In this document: positions 53,524 through 62,455 of the stretch, piece after piece
Layout of the letters: each line of letters opens with the position of its first letter
Position numbering within the stretch: position 1 is the stretch's first letter
From: an uncultured Robinsoniella sp.
Lineage (GTDB): Bacteria; Bacillota; Clostridia; Lachnospirales; Lachnospiraceae
DNA length: 64,000 nucleotides
Direction: 5' to 3'
Assembly: GCA_900540475.1 (NCBI GenBank)
Contig: UQGG01000016.1
Span: 68,973 to 132,972 of the forward strand
The notes under the pieces: model-generated
Databases searched by the model: none
The model's input: the letters and a program-made list of their open reading frames with translations, nothing else
What the model was told of the DNA's origin: nothing
Program-made: the position numbers and the translations under genes

Positions 53524-55068
53524 TTAAGCTTTTACGGTGTACTCTGCGTCAATAATATTTGTCTCGGCAAGAAGATTGCGTTCCACACCGTAAGCAATCA
53601 GCTCCCGGTCCTCCAAAGGTGTAAAATGAACATCGATTTCTGCACGTTTTATGGTATATTCATCCACAACGATTTTCTTATCTTTTAAAATCTTCAAATG
53701 TTTGTCCAGCTCTTTTTTCAAAGCCGCAGGATTCATACGTGGCAGCTTCATATGGGCACGGAAATAATTTAAAGTAAATGTGGCATCCAGGCTGTTATTC
53801 ATATAGGACATTAATCGTTCTGACTGAAGCATAACCAGAATGGCCTTTGTCTGAGGTGAATCAATCAGACGATAACTCTGGGAAAGAATATTGACATATT
53901 TTTTCTGGATATAAGTGTTAATCATCTGGTCACTTGGCTGTACTTCAAAATAAACAACACCATGGTCTTCATAGACACGTGCGGTAACGATCATATTTAA
54001 CTGAAGCTTTTCCGCCTCTTTTCCGGTTTCCTTGTCCGTAATGGTCACGGAATAGTTGTAGTCCTGAAGCTTAAAGATCCTTTCTTTAATATCATCCAGA
54101 TGCTTTTTACGAGGAGTTTCAATGTTAAATACCAATCTTGCCAGGTTTTTCAATTTTCCGGTAATTAACCTGGTACGAACTGTTTCCGCTGACATCATGG
54201 TATAGAGGCAGTTTAAAATCTCACGATCCTTCATGTCCAGATCCCGCTTTGTCATGGTATTAATATTATATTTGGATTTGATTTCTTCTAAAGTGTCGGA
54301 AGAAGTTACGGAAGGAAGATCCAGGTTCTCCGTACTCATTTCCACACGGACGTTTCCGCCCTCAAAGTCATAGCTGTTGAAAAGACGGATTTCATTTTGC
54401 AGGATTTCCACTTCAAAATCCAGATTTGTACTGCGGTAGTTGAAAATGGGTGCCTGCATGTAAACCATAGGAAATTTTGTGGTGTAACCTTCCAAAGAGC
54501 CATTGAATTCACGGTTGACAATAATCAATGATTCCAGCGCTATGTCATGAATAAATGCATTAGCCTGTGATTTGGCTGGTTTTCCGCCATAAAAATGGAA
54601 ATCTGTAATCAGAGCGGTTACGTCCGCCCTCCAGTTTTCAATTTCTTCATATCGTTCCCGCATGCGGGCTTCTACCGATTTACGGTGGTCAGTTCTTTTA
54701 TAAATGCTGATATCGTAAGCAGCCTCGGCTTCCTTACGAAGCAGCTGGGGGTTACGGGGCTTCAAATTCTCAGGGTCCATAACTTCTTCGCGAATGGTAT
54801 CCGACCAGTTTCGCTTATAAACCCGGCGCAATTCACGCAATTTACGGATCGCCTCTTCCACATCAATGGATTCAGAGGCAGCTTCCTTTACTGCGTGGGC
54901 AATTATTTTCTCTAAGGTGAGATCATCGTGTTTTAATTTTAAGATATTTTTCCGGATATAGTGACCAGCTCTACTGCAATTGATGTAGGCTTCGTATGTC
55001 TGGATCAGGTTTTTTTTCAACATTGGTCGTAAAACTGCGGCTAATTGTTCGTATTGGTCGTCTTTCAT
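53524..55068 (-). CDS. Unrecognised protein with Rep-like winged-helix domains
   Basis: Protein of 514 residues that I cannot name. The N-terminal third is helical and charged. Around 270-350 (TKRDLDMKDREILNCLYTMM ... LDDIKERIFKLQDY) and 385-495 (VYFEVQPSDQMINTYI ... FTLNYFRAHMKLPRM ... LKKELDKHLKILKDK) the pattern resembles the two winged helices of plasmid Rep initiators. No iterons or partition genes are adjacent. AGGAGGTGA precedes the ATG. It may be a domesticated initiator or a DNA-binding regulator; confidence in the Rep link is low. Confidence 0.5.
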   Translation of the reverse strand: MKDDQYEQLAAVLRPMLKKNLIQTYEAYINCSRAGHYIRKNILKLKHDDLTLEKIIAHAVKEAASESIDVEEAIRKLRELRRVYKRNWSDTIREEVMDPENLKPRNPQLLRKEAEAAYDISIYKRTDHRKSVEARMRERYEEIENWRADVTALITDFHFYGGKPAKSQANAFIHDIALESLIIVNREFNGSLEGYTTKFPMVYMQAPIFNYRSTNLDFEVEILQNEIRLFNSYDFEGGNVRVEMSTENLDLPSVTSSDTLEEIKSKYNINTMTKRDLDMKDREILNCLYTMMSAETVRTRLITGKLKNLARLVFNIETPRKKHLDDIKERIFKLQDYNYSVTITDKETGKEAEKLQLNMIVTARVYEDHGVVYFEVQPSDQMINTYIQKKYVNILSQSYRLIDSPQTKAILVMLQSERLMSYMNNSLDATFTLNYFRAHMKLPRMNPAALKKELDKHLKILKDKKIVVDEYTIKRAEIDVHFTPLEDRELIAYGVERNLLAETNIIDAEYTVKA

Positions 55069-55114
55069 ACCTACATCTCACCTCCTGGTTCTGTCTGAAT
55101 AGCAATTAAAGTAA

Positions 55115-56683
55115 TTATATCGCACTATTTGGAGATTTGCAACGAAACATTTTGGACATCAGCTGCTCCTGATTCAACCCGTTATATTTGTCAATCAAAA
55201 AGGACAGGCGCAGTAAAAAGCAGGTTTGTGTGTCATCCAGGTCAACCCGGCACACATCCGTGATTCGGTTCAGGCGGTAAACCAGTGAATTGCGGTGAAT
55301 GTAGAGCTGTTCAGATGTAAATTTAATACTGCATCCACAGTCCAGATAGGCGCAGAGTGTCTGATAAAACTGCGTGTTATTTTTGTGGTCGTATTGTCTT
55401 AGCAGAGTCAGTGCAGGATGGCAGAAACGACCCAGGGACTCCGGGGATTTCATGCCGGAAAACAGGTCAAAAATCTGGTAATCCAGATAGTAACAGATGT
55501 TTTCACCGGGAGACAGCTTCATACCCAGTTCAAGGGCGGAATTTGCCTGCTCATAATGGAGCATGAAATTATTTATCTGGGAAAATGCATTGCTGATTCC
55601 GATTCTAACATGTTCCTTCTTGGAAAAATCCGCAAGTTTTTCTAAATGTTCCCTACTGATGTCCCCGTCTTCTTCTAAAGGGATTACGGCAATCACGTTC
55701 TTTTTATGATAGGTAACATGGGTGCCGGGAAACAGGCGCTTGAGGTTTTTAACGGTGTGATCCTTGAGATACCGGCTGCCCAGGTATTGTGTGGGGCTGA
55801 TGCAGAGGGCAGACATCCTGGGTGGAAAAGCGATTCCACTAAGCCGGGGGGCAATCTCTTCAGAGGGTGCGCCGATTAACAGGTCATAGAGCAGCTGCTG
55901 GTGGGGGCTGGTTACCGGAAATAAATCCGGCATATAGTGGGCTAGAATGTAGCTGATGACCTGGCTTAAGGTACTGAGCATTTCACGGTGGACCGGGAGG
56001 ATAGCAGTTTCGCCTCCGATCATCAGGATAAATCCCACCTGAACCCCATTATGGAAAACTTTACTGCTCAATTTCCGGTAGGGGGATTCCGTGCAGGTGA
56101 CCTCCACTGCATCGGTGGTCTGGGAGGCATTTTTCAGCGGCTCCAGCAGCCGGACAGCGCCGATAAAGTCATAATTGCAGTAGCCCTGGCGGATATTTGA
56201 TTTCCAGAGGGGGTCAATGACAGGAATAGAGGTGGAGGAAGCAATTATTTTAAAATTAATATCGTTCAGCACCAGTGAATTGCCCAGGCGGATGGAAGCA
56301 GCATTCAGCACGGCTTCCATAGATCGGGTCCTGTCTGCAAGTGCTGCCAGTTCTTCATACAGGCCTTTGCTGCGGGTTGATTCTATCATCGTTTTTGCAT
56401 AGTTAAATGCAGCAAACAGTGAAGCTTCATCCACCAGGGCGCAATTGCCCGAATATGCAGAACATGCAGGACTATTACCGGTATTGGCTAAGATACATTG
56501 GATCGAGGAGTCATTACAGTCTTTCATTTGGTGATCATAACCAAAGTACAGGGTATTGTGAAAAAAATCTTTCTGCCGCGTATCCAGAAGGGCGATATCC
56601 TGTATCTCCCATACCTGGCTGGAGGACACAATATGGGTGGAAAATTCATTGTTCAGCTGTTGGATTAAATGTTGAAATGTCAT
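55115..56683 (-). CDS. PucR/CdaR-family regulator
   Basis: Regulator of 522 residues: N-terminal PucR-type sensor region, a middle GGDEF-like segment and a C-terminal helix-turn-helix (KFTSEQLYIHRNSLVYRLNR, residues about 472-491). Such proteins activate purine, amino-acid or aromatic catabolic genes. It is divergent from the reductase-decarboxylase gene and shares a promoter region with repeated TGGTGCAC sites, so it probably controls that gene and itself. Confidence 0.9.
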   Translation of the reverse strand: MTFQHLIQQLNNEFSTHIVSSSQVWEIQDIALLDTRQKDFFHNTLYFGYDHQMKDCNDSSIQCILANTGNSPACSAYSGNCALVDEASLFAAFNYAKTMIESTRSKGLYEELAALADRTRSMEAVLNAASIRLGNSLVLNDINFKIIASSTSIPVIDPLWKSNIRQGYCNYDFIGAVRLLEPLKNASQTTDAVEVTCTESPYRKLSSKVFHNGVQVGFILMIGGETAILPVHREMLSTLSQVISYILAHYMPDLFPVTSPHQQLLYDLLIGAPSEEIAPRLSGIAFPPRMSALCISPTQYLGSRYLKDHTVKNLKRLFPGTHVTYHKKNVIAVIPLEEDGDISREHLEKLADFSKKEHVRIGISNAFSQINNFMLHYEQANSALELGMKLSPGENICYYLDYQIFDLFSGMKSPESLGRFCHPALTLLRQYDHKNNTQFYQTLCAYLDCGCSIKFTSEQLYIHRNSLVYRLNRITDVCRVDLDDTQTCFLLRLSFLIDKYNGLNQEQLMSKMFRCKSPNSAI

Positions 56684-56749
56684 AGGACTACCTCACTTTA
56701 CGGAAAGTTTTGGAGGGGGAGCAGTGGAAGGAAACGAAGCTTTGTCTTT

Positions 56750-56800
56750 AGTATAGTGTATGGTGCACAAATTGTCAAATATTTATCATACATGGTGCAC
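56750..56800 (-). promoter_or_regulatory. PucR promoter and candidate operators
   Basis: Minus-strand TTGACA (56773-56778), 17-base spacer, TATACT (56750-56755). TGGTGCAC occurs at 56761-56768 and 56793-56800, 32 bases (three turns) apart. A plus-strand pair TTGAAA (56802-56807) / TATGGT (56825-56830) may serve the reductase gene. Confidence 0.6.
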
Positions 56801-56847
56801 GTTGAAAAACATTTGTTTCTGGTATATGGTTAGTTCATTGGAACGTT

Positions 56848-56866
56848 AGAGCGTGTTTGAAAATTC
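56848..56866 (+). repeat. Repeat end before the reductase gene
   Basis: AGAGCGTGTTTGAAAATTC, the same terminus as at 17351, here solo in the 5' leader, two bases before the ribosome site. Confidence 0.55.
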
Positions 56867-56879
56867 AGGAGGTAATGGT

Positions 56880-59693
56880 ATGTATGAAAAACTATTTGAA
56901 TCAGGAAGAATTGGAAATGTAGAAATGAAAAACCGCCTGGTTATGTCACCCATGGGAATCGGGCTGGCGAATCTGGACGGAACCCCTACCGATGATATGA
57001 TTGCCTATTACGAGGCAAGGGCAATCGGAGGGGCAGGACTTATCATTCCGGAGATAACCAGAATTAATGACGGGCATGGAGCCGGACTTATGAGGCAGTT
57101 ATCGGTAACCAAAGACCGGCATATCGCTCCGCTGTCTAAACTGGCAGATGCGGTACATAAGCATGGAACTAAAATTTTTATTCAGCTGCATCATCCGGGC
57201 AGGGAAACCGTATCGGCGCTGATGGGCGGGCAGCCGGTGGCGGCTCCCTCTGCAATACCCTGTAAATACCTGCAGCAGGAGACACGCACCCTGACCACAG
57301 AAGAAATCAAACAACTGGTGCAGCAATTTATAAGCGGCGCAGTGCGGGTTCAGAAGGCAGGCTGTGACGGAGTGGAACTTCATGCGGCTCACGGATATCT
57401 GCTGCAGCAGTTTTTATCCCCTTATACCAATAAAAGAGAAGATGAATATGGAGGCAGCTTTGAAAACCGTCTGCGTATCATAACGGAGATCATTTCAGGA
57501 ATCAAAGAAGCATGTGGTGCAAAATTTCCGGTTGGCGTCCGCCTTTCCGTGGAAGAGTTTCTGAATCAGACCGGAGTAACCGAAGACTATATTCATATTC
57601 AAGACGGCATTAAGATCGCCATGGCATTGGAACAGGCGGGCATTGATTTCCTGGATGCAAGCTGCGGTCTTTACGAAACGGGAATGACCTGCATCGAACC
57701 TATTTCCTTCGCCCAGGGGTGGCGGCATGATCTTCTGGCGGCAGTAAAGAGCCATGTTAAAGTTCCGGTAATCGGCGTGTCCGCAATCCGGGAACCGGCT
57801 GTGGCTGAGAAGTTCCTGGAGGAGGGAGTGGAAGACTTTGTATCTCTGGGGCGTGCGTGGCTGGCAGATGAAGAATGGGGAAGAAAGGTACAGGAGGGCA
57901 GAGAAAAAGAATTGCGTAAATGCATTTCCTGCCTGCGCTGCTTTGAAAGCCTGAATGAATATAATGCAGCAGGGCTTCCGCCGGAATGCGCTCTGAACCC
58001 CAGACTGGCTAGAGAGAGAAAGTACAATGGACTGCCCCGGGATACCAGGGGACATCGGGCTGTGGTTGTCGGAGCGGGACCGGCGGGCATGTGTGCGGCG
58101 CAGACATTAGCTTTGCGGGGTGTGAAAGTTGTACTGCTGGATCGCAGATCGGAACTGGGCGGAACGATTAACCTGGCGAAGAAACCGCCCCTGAAAGAGC
58201 GGATGCAGTGGATTGCAGACTATTACCAGGAAGAATTTGAGCGTCTGGGTGTGGAAGTCAGATTGCATACGGAGGCAACTCCGGAGTTAATTATGGAATG
58301 TAAGCCGGACGGAGTGATCATTGCAACTGGTTCCGTATCCGTAGTACCTTCAAAGATTCCGGGTATTCATGGCGAGAACGTTTATACCGTAGAAGAAGTA
58401 CTGAGTGGGAAAGCAAATCTGAAAGAGAAAAAGGTCGTGGTAATCGGGGCAGGTCTGACGGGATTGGAGACTGCAGAATATCTCGGCGACCGTGGAAATA
58501 AAGTGACAATCGTAGATATGCTTGGTGAAGTGGCGCCCGGATGCAATCATACAAATGTAGCGGATGTCTGCGGACGCCTGGCAAAGTATGGGGCAGAGTA
58601 TCTCCTTGGGCATGCCTTAAAAGAGGTTCGTTCGGATGGAGTGCTTTTAGAGAAGACAGAAGATCATCAGGCAGCGGATGTGCCTGCAGATGCAGTAGTG
58701 CTTTCCCTGGGATTTCGTCCCGATGCTTCACTTGTTCAGGGGCTGAAGGATAAGAATATAGAGATTAAGACAGTGGGAAGTGCAGTGAAAGACGGCACCA
58801 TCGCCCCTGCTGTCCGTACCGGGTATGAAGCAGGCAGGGAACTGTTTGCAGAAAAGAAAAAGGTGCCAAGCTTCCGGGTAGCTGACGAAGAGATCTCTCA
58901 GTTTGGAAAGATTTCATTAATGGATAATCAGGAGGGGCTGTATATCAGCTATCTGTCGGACCCGGCAGCCATTGCCAGATTATTGCCGCCTCCGCTGAAA
59001 CCATTTTCTATTCCGGTGGTTACCCTGTCCATCTGCCATGTGAAAAACCCTACCTTTGCAGACGATTATTATGAAGCTATTCTGGGCGTTTATGCCACTT
59101 ATGGCAAGACTTTAGGACTGTATCCCCTGGGTCTGGTACTGGGAGGACCGGGAGCCGAGATGGCCGTCCAATGCGGGCGTGACAATGGCAGTATTCCAAA
59201 AAAACTTGGAGGGGAATTCGTCATCCGGCGCAATGGCAATACCGTGACAGCCAGCGTCACCAGAAGAGGCACACAATTAGTAGAGGCATCCATGGAGCTT
59301 GGCGAATATAACAGCCCGCTGACCCATACCCTGTACCAGGCACCCGAAGCAGGAAAGAAGACCTATGGCGGAGGATTTTATTACCACTTTGACAGAGAGC
59401 CGGATGAAAATGGCGTATCCCATTTCCGTAATGGTGCATTACTGATGAACCTTTGCGAATATAATTATCAATCCTGGGAGCCGGGACTGACTGCACTGGA
59501 TCTGAAATCCAGTATAGATGATCCCTGGGCAGAACTTCCCATTCATACCATTGTAGGGGGTGCTTATTCTAAAAACAGCCTGTTAGTGCATAAACTGAAT
59601 CTGGCGGAAAACTTAGACGCGGATACTGTGATTCCTTATCTGCTGACCGGGCGGTATGACAGAACCGCATTTATGGAAACGGGACGCATTTAA
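56880..59693 (+). CDS. Old-Yellow-Enzyme/dienoyl-CoA-reductase-like protein fused to an acetoacetate-decarboxylase-like domain
   Basis: Protein of 937 residues. Residues 1-340 are an FMN barrel (LFESGRIGNVEMKNRLVMSP, in part; ELHAAHGYLLQQFLSP). Cys348, 351, 354 and 370 (CISCLRCF, CALNP) bind a 4Fe-4S cluster. Residues 390-660 are an FAD/NAD(P)H module (VVVGAGPAGMCAAQ, VVIGAGLTGLETAEY), as in 2,4-dienoyl-CoA reductase and BaiCD. From about 675 the chain continues into an acetoacetate-decarboxylase fold: YLSDPAAIARLLPPPLKP and GRDNGSIPKKLGG with the Schiff-base Lys pair at 774-775. GGAGG precedes ATG 56880. Reduction of an enone followed by decarboxylation is inferred. Confidence 0.85.
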   Translation: MYEKLFESGRIGNVEMKNRLVMSPMGIGLANLDGTPTDDMIAYYEARAIGGAGLIIPEITRINDGHGAGLMRQLSVTKDRHIAPLSKLADAVHKHGTKIFIQLHHPGRETVSALMGGQPVAAPSAIPCKYLQQETRTLTTEEIKQLVQQFISGAVRVQKAGCDGVELHAAHGYLLQQFLSPYTNKREDEYGGSFENRLRIITEIISGIKEACGAKFPVGVRLSVEEFLNQTGVTEDYIHIQDGIKIAMALEQAGIDFLDASCGLYETGMTCIEPISFAQGWRHDLLAAVKSHVKVPVIGVSAIREPAVAEKFLEEGVEDFVSLGRAWLADEEWGRKVQEGREKELRKCISCLRCFESLNEYNAAGLPPECALNPRLARERKYNGLPRDTRGHRAVVVGAGPAGMCAAQTLALRGVKVVLLDRRSELGGTINLAKKPPLKERMQWIADYYQEEFERLGVEVRLHTEATPELIMECKPDGVIIATGSVSVVPSKIPGIHGENVYTVEEVLSGKANLKEKKVVVIGAGLTGLETAEYLGDRGNKVTIVDMLGEVAPGCNHTNVADVCGRLAKYGAEYLLGHALKEVRSDGVLLEKTEDHQAADVPADAVVLSLGFRPDASLVQGLKDKNIEIKTVGSAVKDGTIAPAVRTGYEAGRELFAEKKKVPSFRVADEEISQFGKISLMDNQEGLYISYLSDPAAIARLLPPPLKPFSIPVVTLSICHVKNPTFADDYYEAILGVYATYGKTLGLYPLGLVLGGPGAEMAVQCGRDNGSIPKKLGGEFVIRRNGNTVTASVTRRGTQLVEASMELGEYNSPLTHTLYQAPEAGKKTYGGGFYYHFDREPDENGVSHFRNGALLMNLCEYNYQSWEPGLTALDLKSSIDDPWAELPIHTIVGGAYSKNSLLVHKLNLAENLDADTVIPYLLTGRYDRTAFMETGRI

Positions 59694-59828
59694 TATTACT
59701 TGTAGAAAGTGACACAAGGTTACCGAAATTAAATTGGAGCCGGACGCATTTAACATTACTTGTAGTAAATGACACACGGTTACCGAAATACAAATTGGAG
59801 CCGGACGCATTTAACCATTATTTATAAG
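59682..59828 (+). repeat. Tandem 60-61 bp repeats between reductase and SDR genes
   Basis: Units beginning GGACGCATTTAA at 59682, 59742 and 59803 (third partial), containing TGACACA-N-GGTTACCGAAAT. The first unit includes the last codons and stop of the reductase gene. Confidence 0.85.
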
Positions 59829-59846
59829 AAAGAGAGGTCATAAACA

Positions 59847-60623
59847 ATGAAGAATTTATTTGATTTAACAGGAAAGGTTGCAGTTGTGATAGGAGCCAGT
59901 TCCGGACTGGGAGCAGACGCAGCATTGGCTTATGCAGAGGCGGGAGCAGATGTGGCAATACTGGCACGACGTGTGGAAAAACTGAATCAGGTAAAAGCCG
60001 ATATTGAGAAAACAGGCAGAAACGTCATGATTGCAGGCTGTGATGTGACGAAGGAAGAAAGCGTAAAAGCAGCGGTGCAGCAGATTCTGGATCGTTTTGG
60101 ACATATCGATATCCTGTTAAATAACGCAGGTATTGCGGTACGCGGCGGTGTAGACAGCATGTCAGAAGAAGAATGGGATAAATCCTTTAATACCAATGTA
60201 AAAGGCATTTTCCTCATGTCCAAGTATATTATTCCTCAGATGAAAGAACGGAAATATGGAAAAGTGGTGAATATTGCTTCTGTCAACGCAGTCATCGCGG
60301 ATAAAGAAGATATGTTTATCCGCCACTCCTATAACGCATCCAAGTCTGCGGTTCTTGGACTGACCAAAGGCATGGCATGCTCGTATGCCAAATACGGCAT
60401 TACGGTAAATGCGATAGGACCTGCTTTATTTGAGACAGAGATGACCGGTGGAACACTGTTTAAGTCCGAGAAGTTCTTGCAGGGATATTCCATGATGAAT
60501 CCAGCCGGACGACCGGGGGAAAAAGGGGAACTGAATGGAACCGTACTTTATCTTTCCAGTGATGCGTCCAGTTATGTGCAGGGACAGTTTATTGTCGTAG
60601 ATGGCGGAGGCGCTATTGTATAG
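59847..60623 (+). CDS. Short-chain dehydrogenase/reductase
   Basis: NAD(P)-dependent oxidoreductase of 258 residues: cofactor loop GASSGLGADAA, NNAG (LLNNAGIAV), catalytic Ser in NIASVNAV and Tyr/Lys in HSYNASKSAV, typical GxxxGxG-N-S-Y-K set. Style resembles gluconate or hydroxysteroid dehydrogenases. GAGAGG precedes the ATG. It probably works in the same pathway as the fused reductase encoded before it; the substrate is unknown. Confidence 0.9.
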   Translation: MKNLFDLTGKVAVVIGASSGLGADAALAYAEAGADVAILARRVEKLNQVKADIEKTGRNVMIAGCDVTKEESVKAAVQQILDRFGHIDILLNNAGIAVRGGVDSMSEEEWDKSFNTNVKGIFLMSKYIIPQMKERKYGKVVNIASVNAVIADKEDMFIRHSYNASKSAVLGLTKGMACSYAKYGITVNAIGPALFETEMTGGTLFKSEKFLQGYSMMNPAGRPGEKGELNGTVLYLSSDASSYVQGQFIVVDGGGAIV

Positions 60624-60636
60624 TGGGTTACAGACA

Positions 60637-60665
60637 AAAGCCGTGGCATTCAGTCACGGCTTTTT
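60637..60665 (+). terminator. Terminator after the SDR gene
   Basis: AAGCCGTG / CACGGCTT stem with nine-base loop and five Ts. Confidence 0.85.
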
Positions 60666-60685
60666 GGCTGCCCTGTTAAAAGGGC

Positions 60686-61435
60686 CTATTTGTTTTTAGA
60701 GTTCTTTACTAATAATCCTCTGTAAATATAGTCATCTCTAATATCCTCTTTTTCCGGCAGGGGACGCGTATCAACAACATGATACTTAGCATATATCCGC
60801 TTTTGAACATTTGAAAATAGGATCGGGATACCCATGCTGGAATAAAAATGAGCAGTGTTCTGTACTTGAAAATGGATGTGGGGTTCTGTGGTATTACCGG
60901 AGTTGCCGCACTTTGCAATAACCTCACCCCTTCTGACCGACTGTCCTTTTTTTACTTTAACACTCCCGGGCATCAGGTGACATATGGCACTGTATTCATT
61001 TGAAGAATGTTTTATGATAATGCGGTTTCCGCCAATATCAGGCGTTTCCGGGTCAGCCTGACCATCGTTCATGATGCGGCAATCCGGGAAACTGTTTTTT
61101 ATGGAAACTACTACTCCGTCCCCGGGGGCAAGAATGTCTTTTCCATAACAATAGTAGCTGCGCAAATCCTTCTGATCTCCGGAATAACTTGTACCTTCAT
61201 CATCTACAATCAAAAAATCATAAGCAAAACGTTGGGGCAGAATATCCCAGGAGTGGGATGTATTTTTAGTAACACCGCCATTTGCAGTATACCATTCTCC
61301 GTCAAATGGCAAGGTATACGCAGTTTTGGGAACATACCGATCAATATTGTCGATATCCTTGTTTCTATATTTTCTGGTGGCATAAAATAAGCCGGCTACT
61401 TGTAATACAACCTGGCCTAGAAAATGTAATTTCAT
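60686..61435 (-). CDS. M23-family metallopeptidase
   Basis: Protein of 249 residues with a LytM/M23 fold: HSWDILPQRFAYDFLIVD near the first metal site, GDGVVVSIKNSF, ICHLMPGSVKVKKGQSV and the final HIHFQVQ motif. Family members cut peptide cross-links in peptidoglycan or are inactive relatives. A mildly hydrophobic N-terminus (FLGQVVLQVAGLFYA) may be a membrane anchor. TTAAGGAGG precedes the ATG. Confidence 0.87.
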   Translation of the reverse strand: MKLHFLGQVVLQVAGLFYATRKYRNKDIDNIDRYVPKTAYTLPFDGEWYTANGGVTKNTSHSWDILPQRFAYDFLIVDDEGTSYSGDQKDLRSYYCYGKDILAPGDGVVVSIKNSFPDCRIMNDGQADPETPDIGGNRIIIKHSSNEYSAICHLMPGSVKVKKGQSVRRGEVIAKCGNSGNTTEPHIHFQVQNTAHFYSSMGIPILFSNVQKRIYAKYHVVDTRPLPEKEDIRDDYIYRGLLVKNSKNK

Positions 61436-61479
61436 ATGGTTTTCCTCCTTAATACTTCCTTCGTTTCAATGGTGTGTAT

Positions 61480-61539
61480 TTAAAACGATTCTTTTATACC
61501 ACACTTAAACACTAAAAGTTCAAGAATAATCAAACTCAT
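61480..61539 (-). CDS. Possible 19-residue leader peptide before the M23 gene
   Basis: MSLIILELLVFKCGIKESF, with AAAGGAG eight bases before the ATG and a promoter (61579-61608) at the right distance. Unrecognised; it may be a regulatory leader or a small membrane peptide. The M23 start is 45 bases downstream. Confidence 0.35.
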   Translation of the reverse strand: MSLIILELLVFKCGIKESF

Positions 61540-61578
61540 ATTGTATGCTCCTTTCACAGGCTGAATTCTCATTTTATA

Positions 61579-61608
61579 ATTATAGCACGGATAGACACAA
61601 AAGCTCAA
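61579..61608 (-). promoter_or_regulatory. Promoter of the M23 gene
   Basis: Minus-strand TTGAGC (61603-61608), 18-base spacer, TGC-TATAAT (61579-61584). Confidence 0.6.
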
Positions 61609-61622
61609 TATGAAAAATTTCT

Positions 61623-61642
61623 TAGAGAGTGTTTGAAAAATG
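61623..61642 (+). repeat. Decayed repeat end
   Basis: TAGAGAGTGTTTGAAAAATG resembles the GAGCGTGTTTGAAAATT terminus found at 17351 and 56848. Confidence 0.4.
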
Positions 61643-61678
61643 CTATCTACAATGTTCAACAGAAAAGAAAGGTTTTAC

Positions 61679-61706
61679 TTGATTATTCCTACAAATTTAA
61701 TATAAT
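61679..61706 (+). promoter_or_regulatory. Promoter of the SLH-like lipoprotein gene
   Basis: TTGATT (61679-61684), 16-base spacer, TATAAT (61701-61706). Confidence 0.6.
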
Positions 61707-61744
61707 AAATGTTAGGGAAGTTTTAATATAAGGAGGAATTTAAT

Positions 61745-62338
61745 TTGAAAGCAAAAAAGGCGGCTGTATTAACTGGAATTTTACTGGGATGTGCAATTGG
61801 CATCGCAGCATGCAGTCCTACGGCAAAAGAAAGTGGGACAACGGAAGAATCGAAGAAGATCCAGGAGACACAGAAGGCTGGAGAAACCCAGGAGTCTTCA
61901 AAAACGGGAGAGACACAAACGCCCCAGGAAACCCAGGGGGGTCAGGAGACAGCAGATTCCCAGGCATCGGCAGAGAAGATGACTTTAGGTGAAGCATCAG
62001 ACTTTTTGGTAGAGACTGCTGCCAAATATGGCAACCGGATAAGAAGAGATTCACTGCTGAAGGGGTTGGAAGACCGTGAGCAGGAAGAGGCGGACGGTAT
62101 GGATATGCTGGTTATTGTAAGCCGGGCATTTGGTACACTGCCTGAGCCGGAAGCAAGTAAAAAGCAGAAGGAAGACGTAGATATCAGCTCGGTTCCCGAA
62201 TGGGCAATGTCAGATGTGGAAAATCTGAAAAGGGTAGGAGTGCTGAAAAAAAGTGATATAGATGGAGCAGAAAAGGCAGTGACAAAATCAGATGTGGAAT
62301 CTATGGTACAGAGGGTAATGGATCTGTACGGCAACTGA
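61745..62338 (+). CDS. Lipoprotein with SLH-like domain
   Basis: Secreted lipoprotein of 197 residues starting at TTG (AAGGAGG eight bases upstream). The signal peptide ends in a lipobox (IAAC), followed by a Thr/Gln/Glu-rich linker with ETQ repeats. Residues 75-195 show a degenerate SLH pattern (LVIVSRAFGTLPEP, PEWAMSDVENLKRVGVL, VTKSDVESMVQRVM), so it may bind wall polymers. No clear function. Confidence 0.75.
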   Translation: MKAKKAAVLTGILLGCAIGIAACSPTAKESGTTEESKKIQETQKAGETQESSKTGETQTPQETQGGQETADSQASAEKMTLGEASDFLVETAAKYGNRIRRDSLLKGLEDREQEEADGMDMLVIVSRAFGTLPEPEASKKQKEDVDISSVPEWAMSDVENLKRVGVLKKSDIDGAEKAVTKSDVESMVQRVMDLYGN

Positions 62339-62455
62339 TGATCGGACTGATTTCAATACACACCCCGAAGCGGAGCGTACAGATTATAAATGGAATAAAA
62401 AGACGCTTCAAAGAGTTAAGGATGATATTTAGAAAAGCGGCAGGGAGATATACGA

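Noticed and set aside
59613..59810. Minus-strand open frame with internal repeats
   Set aside because: It is only the antisense reading of the 60-bp tandem repeats and the end of the reductase gene; no start signals.
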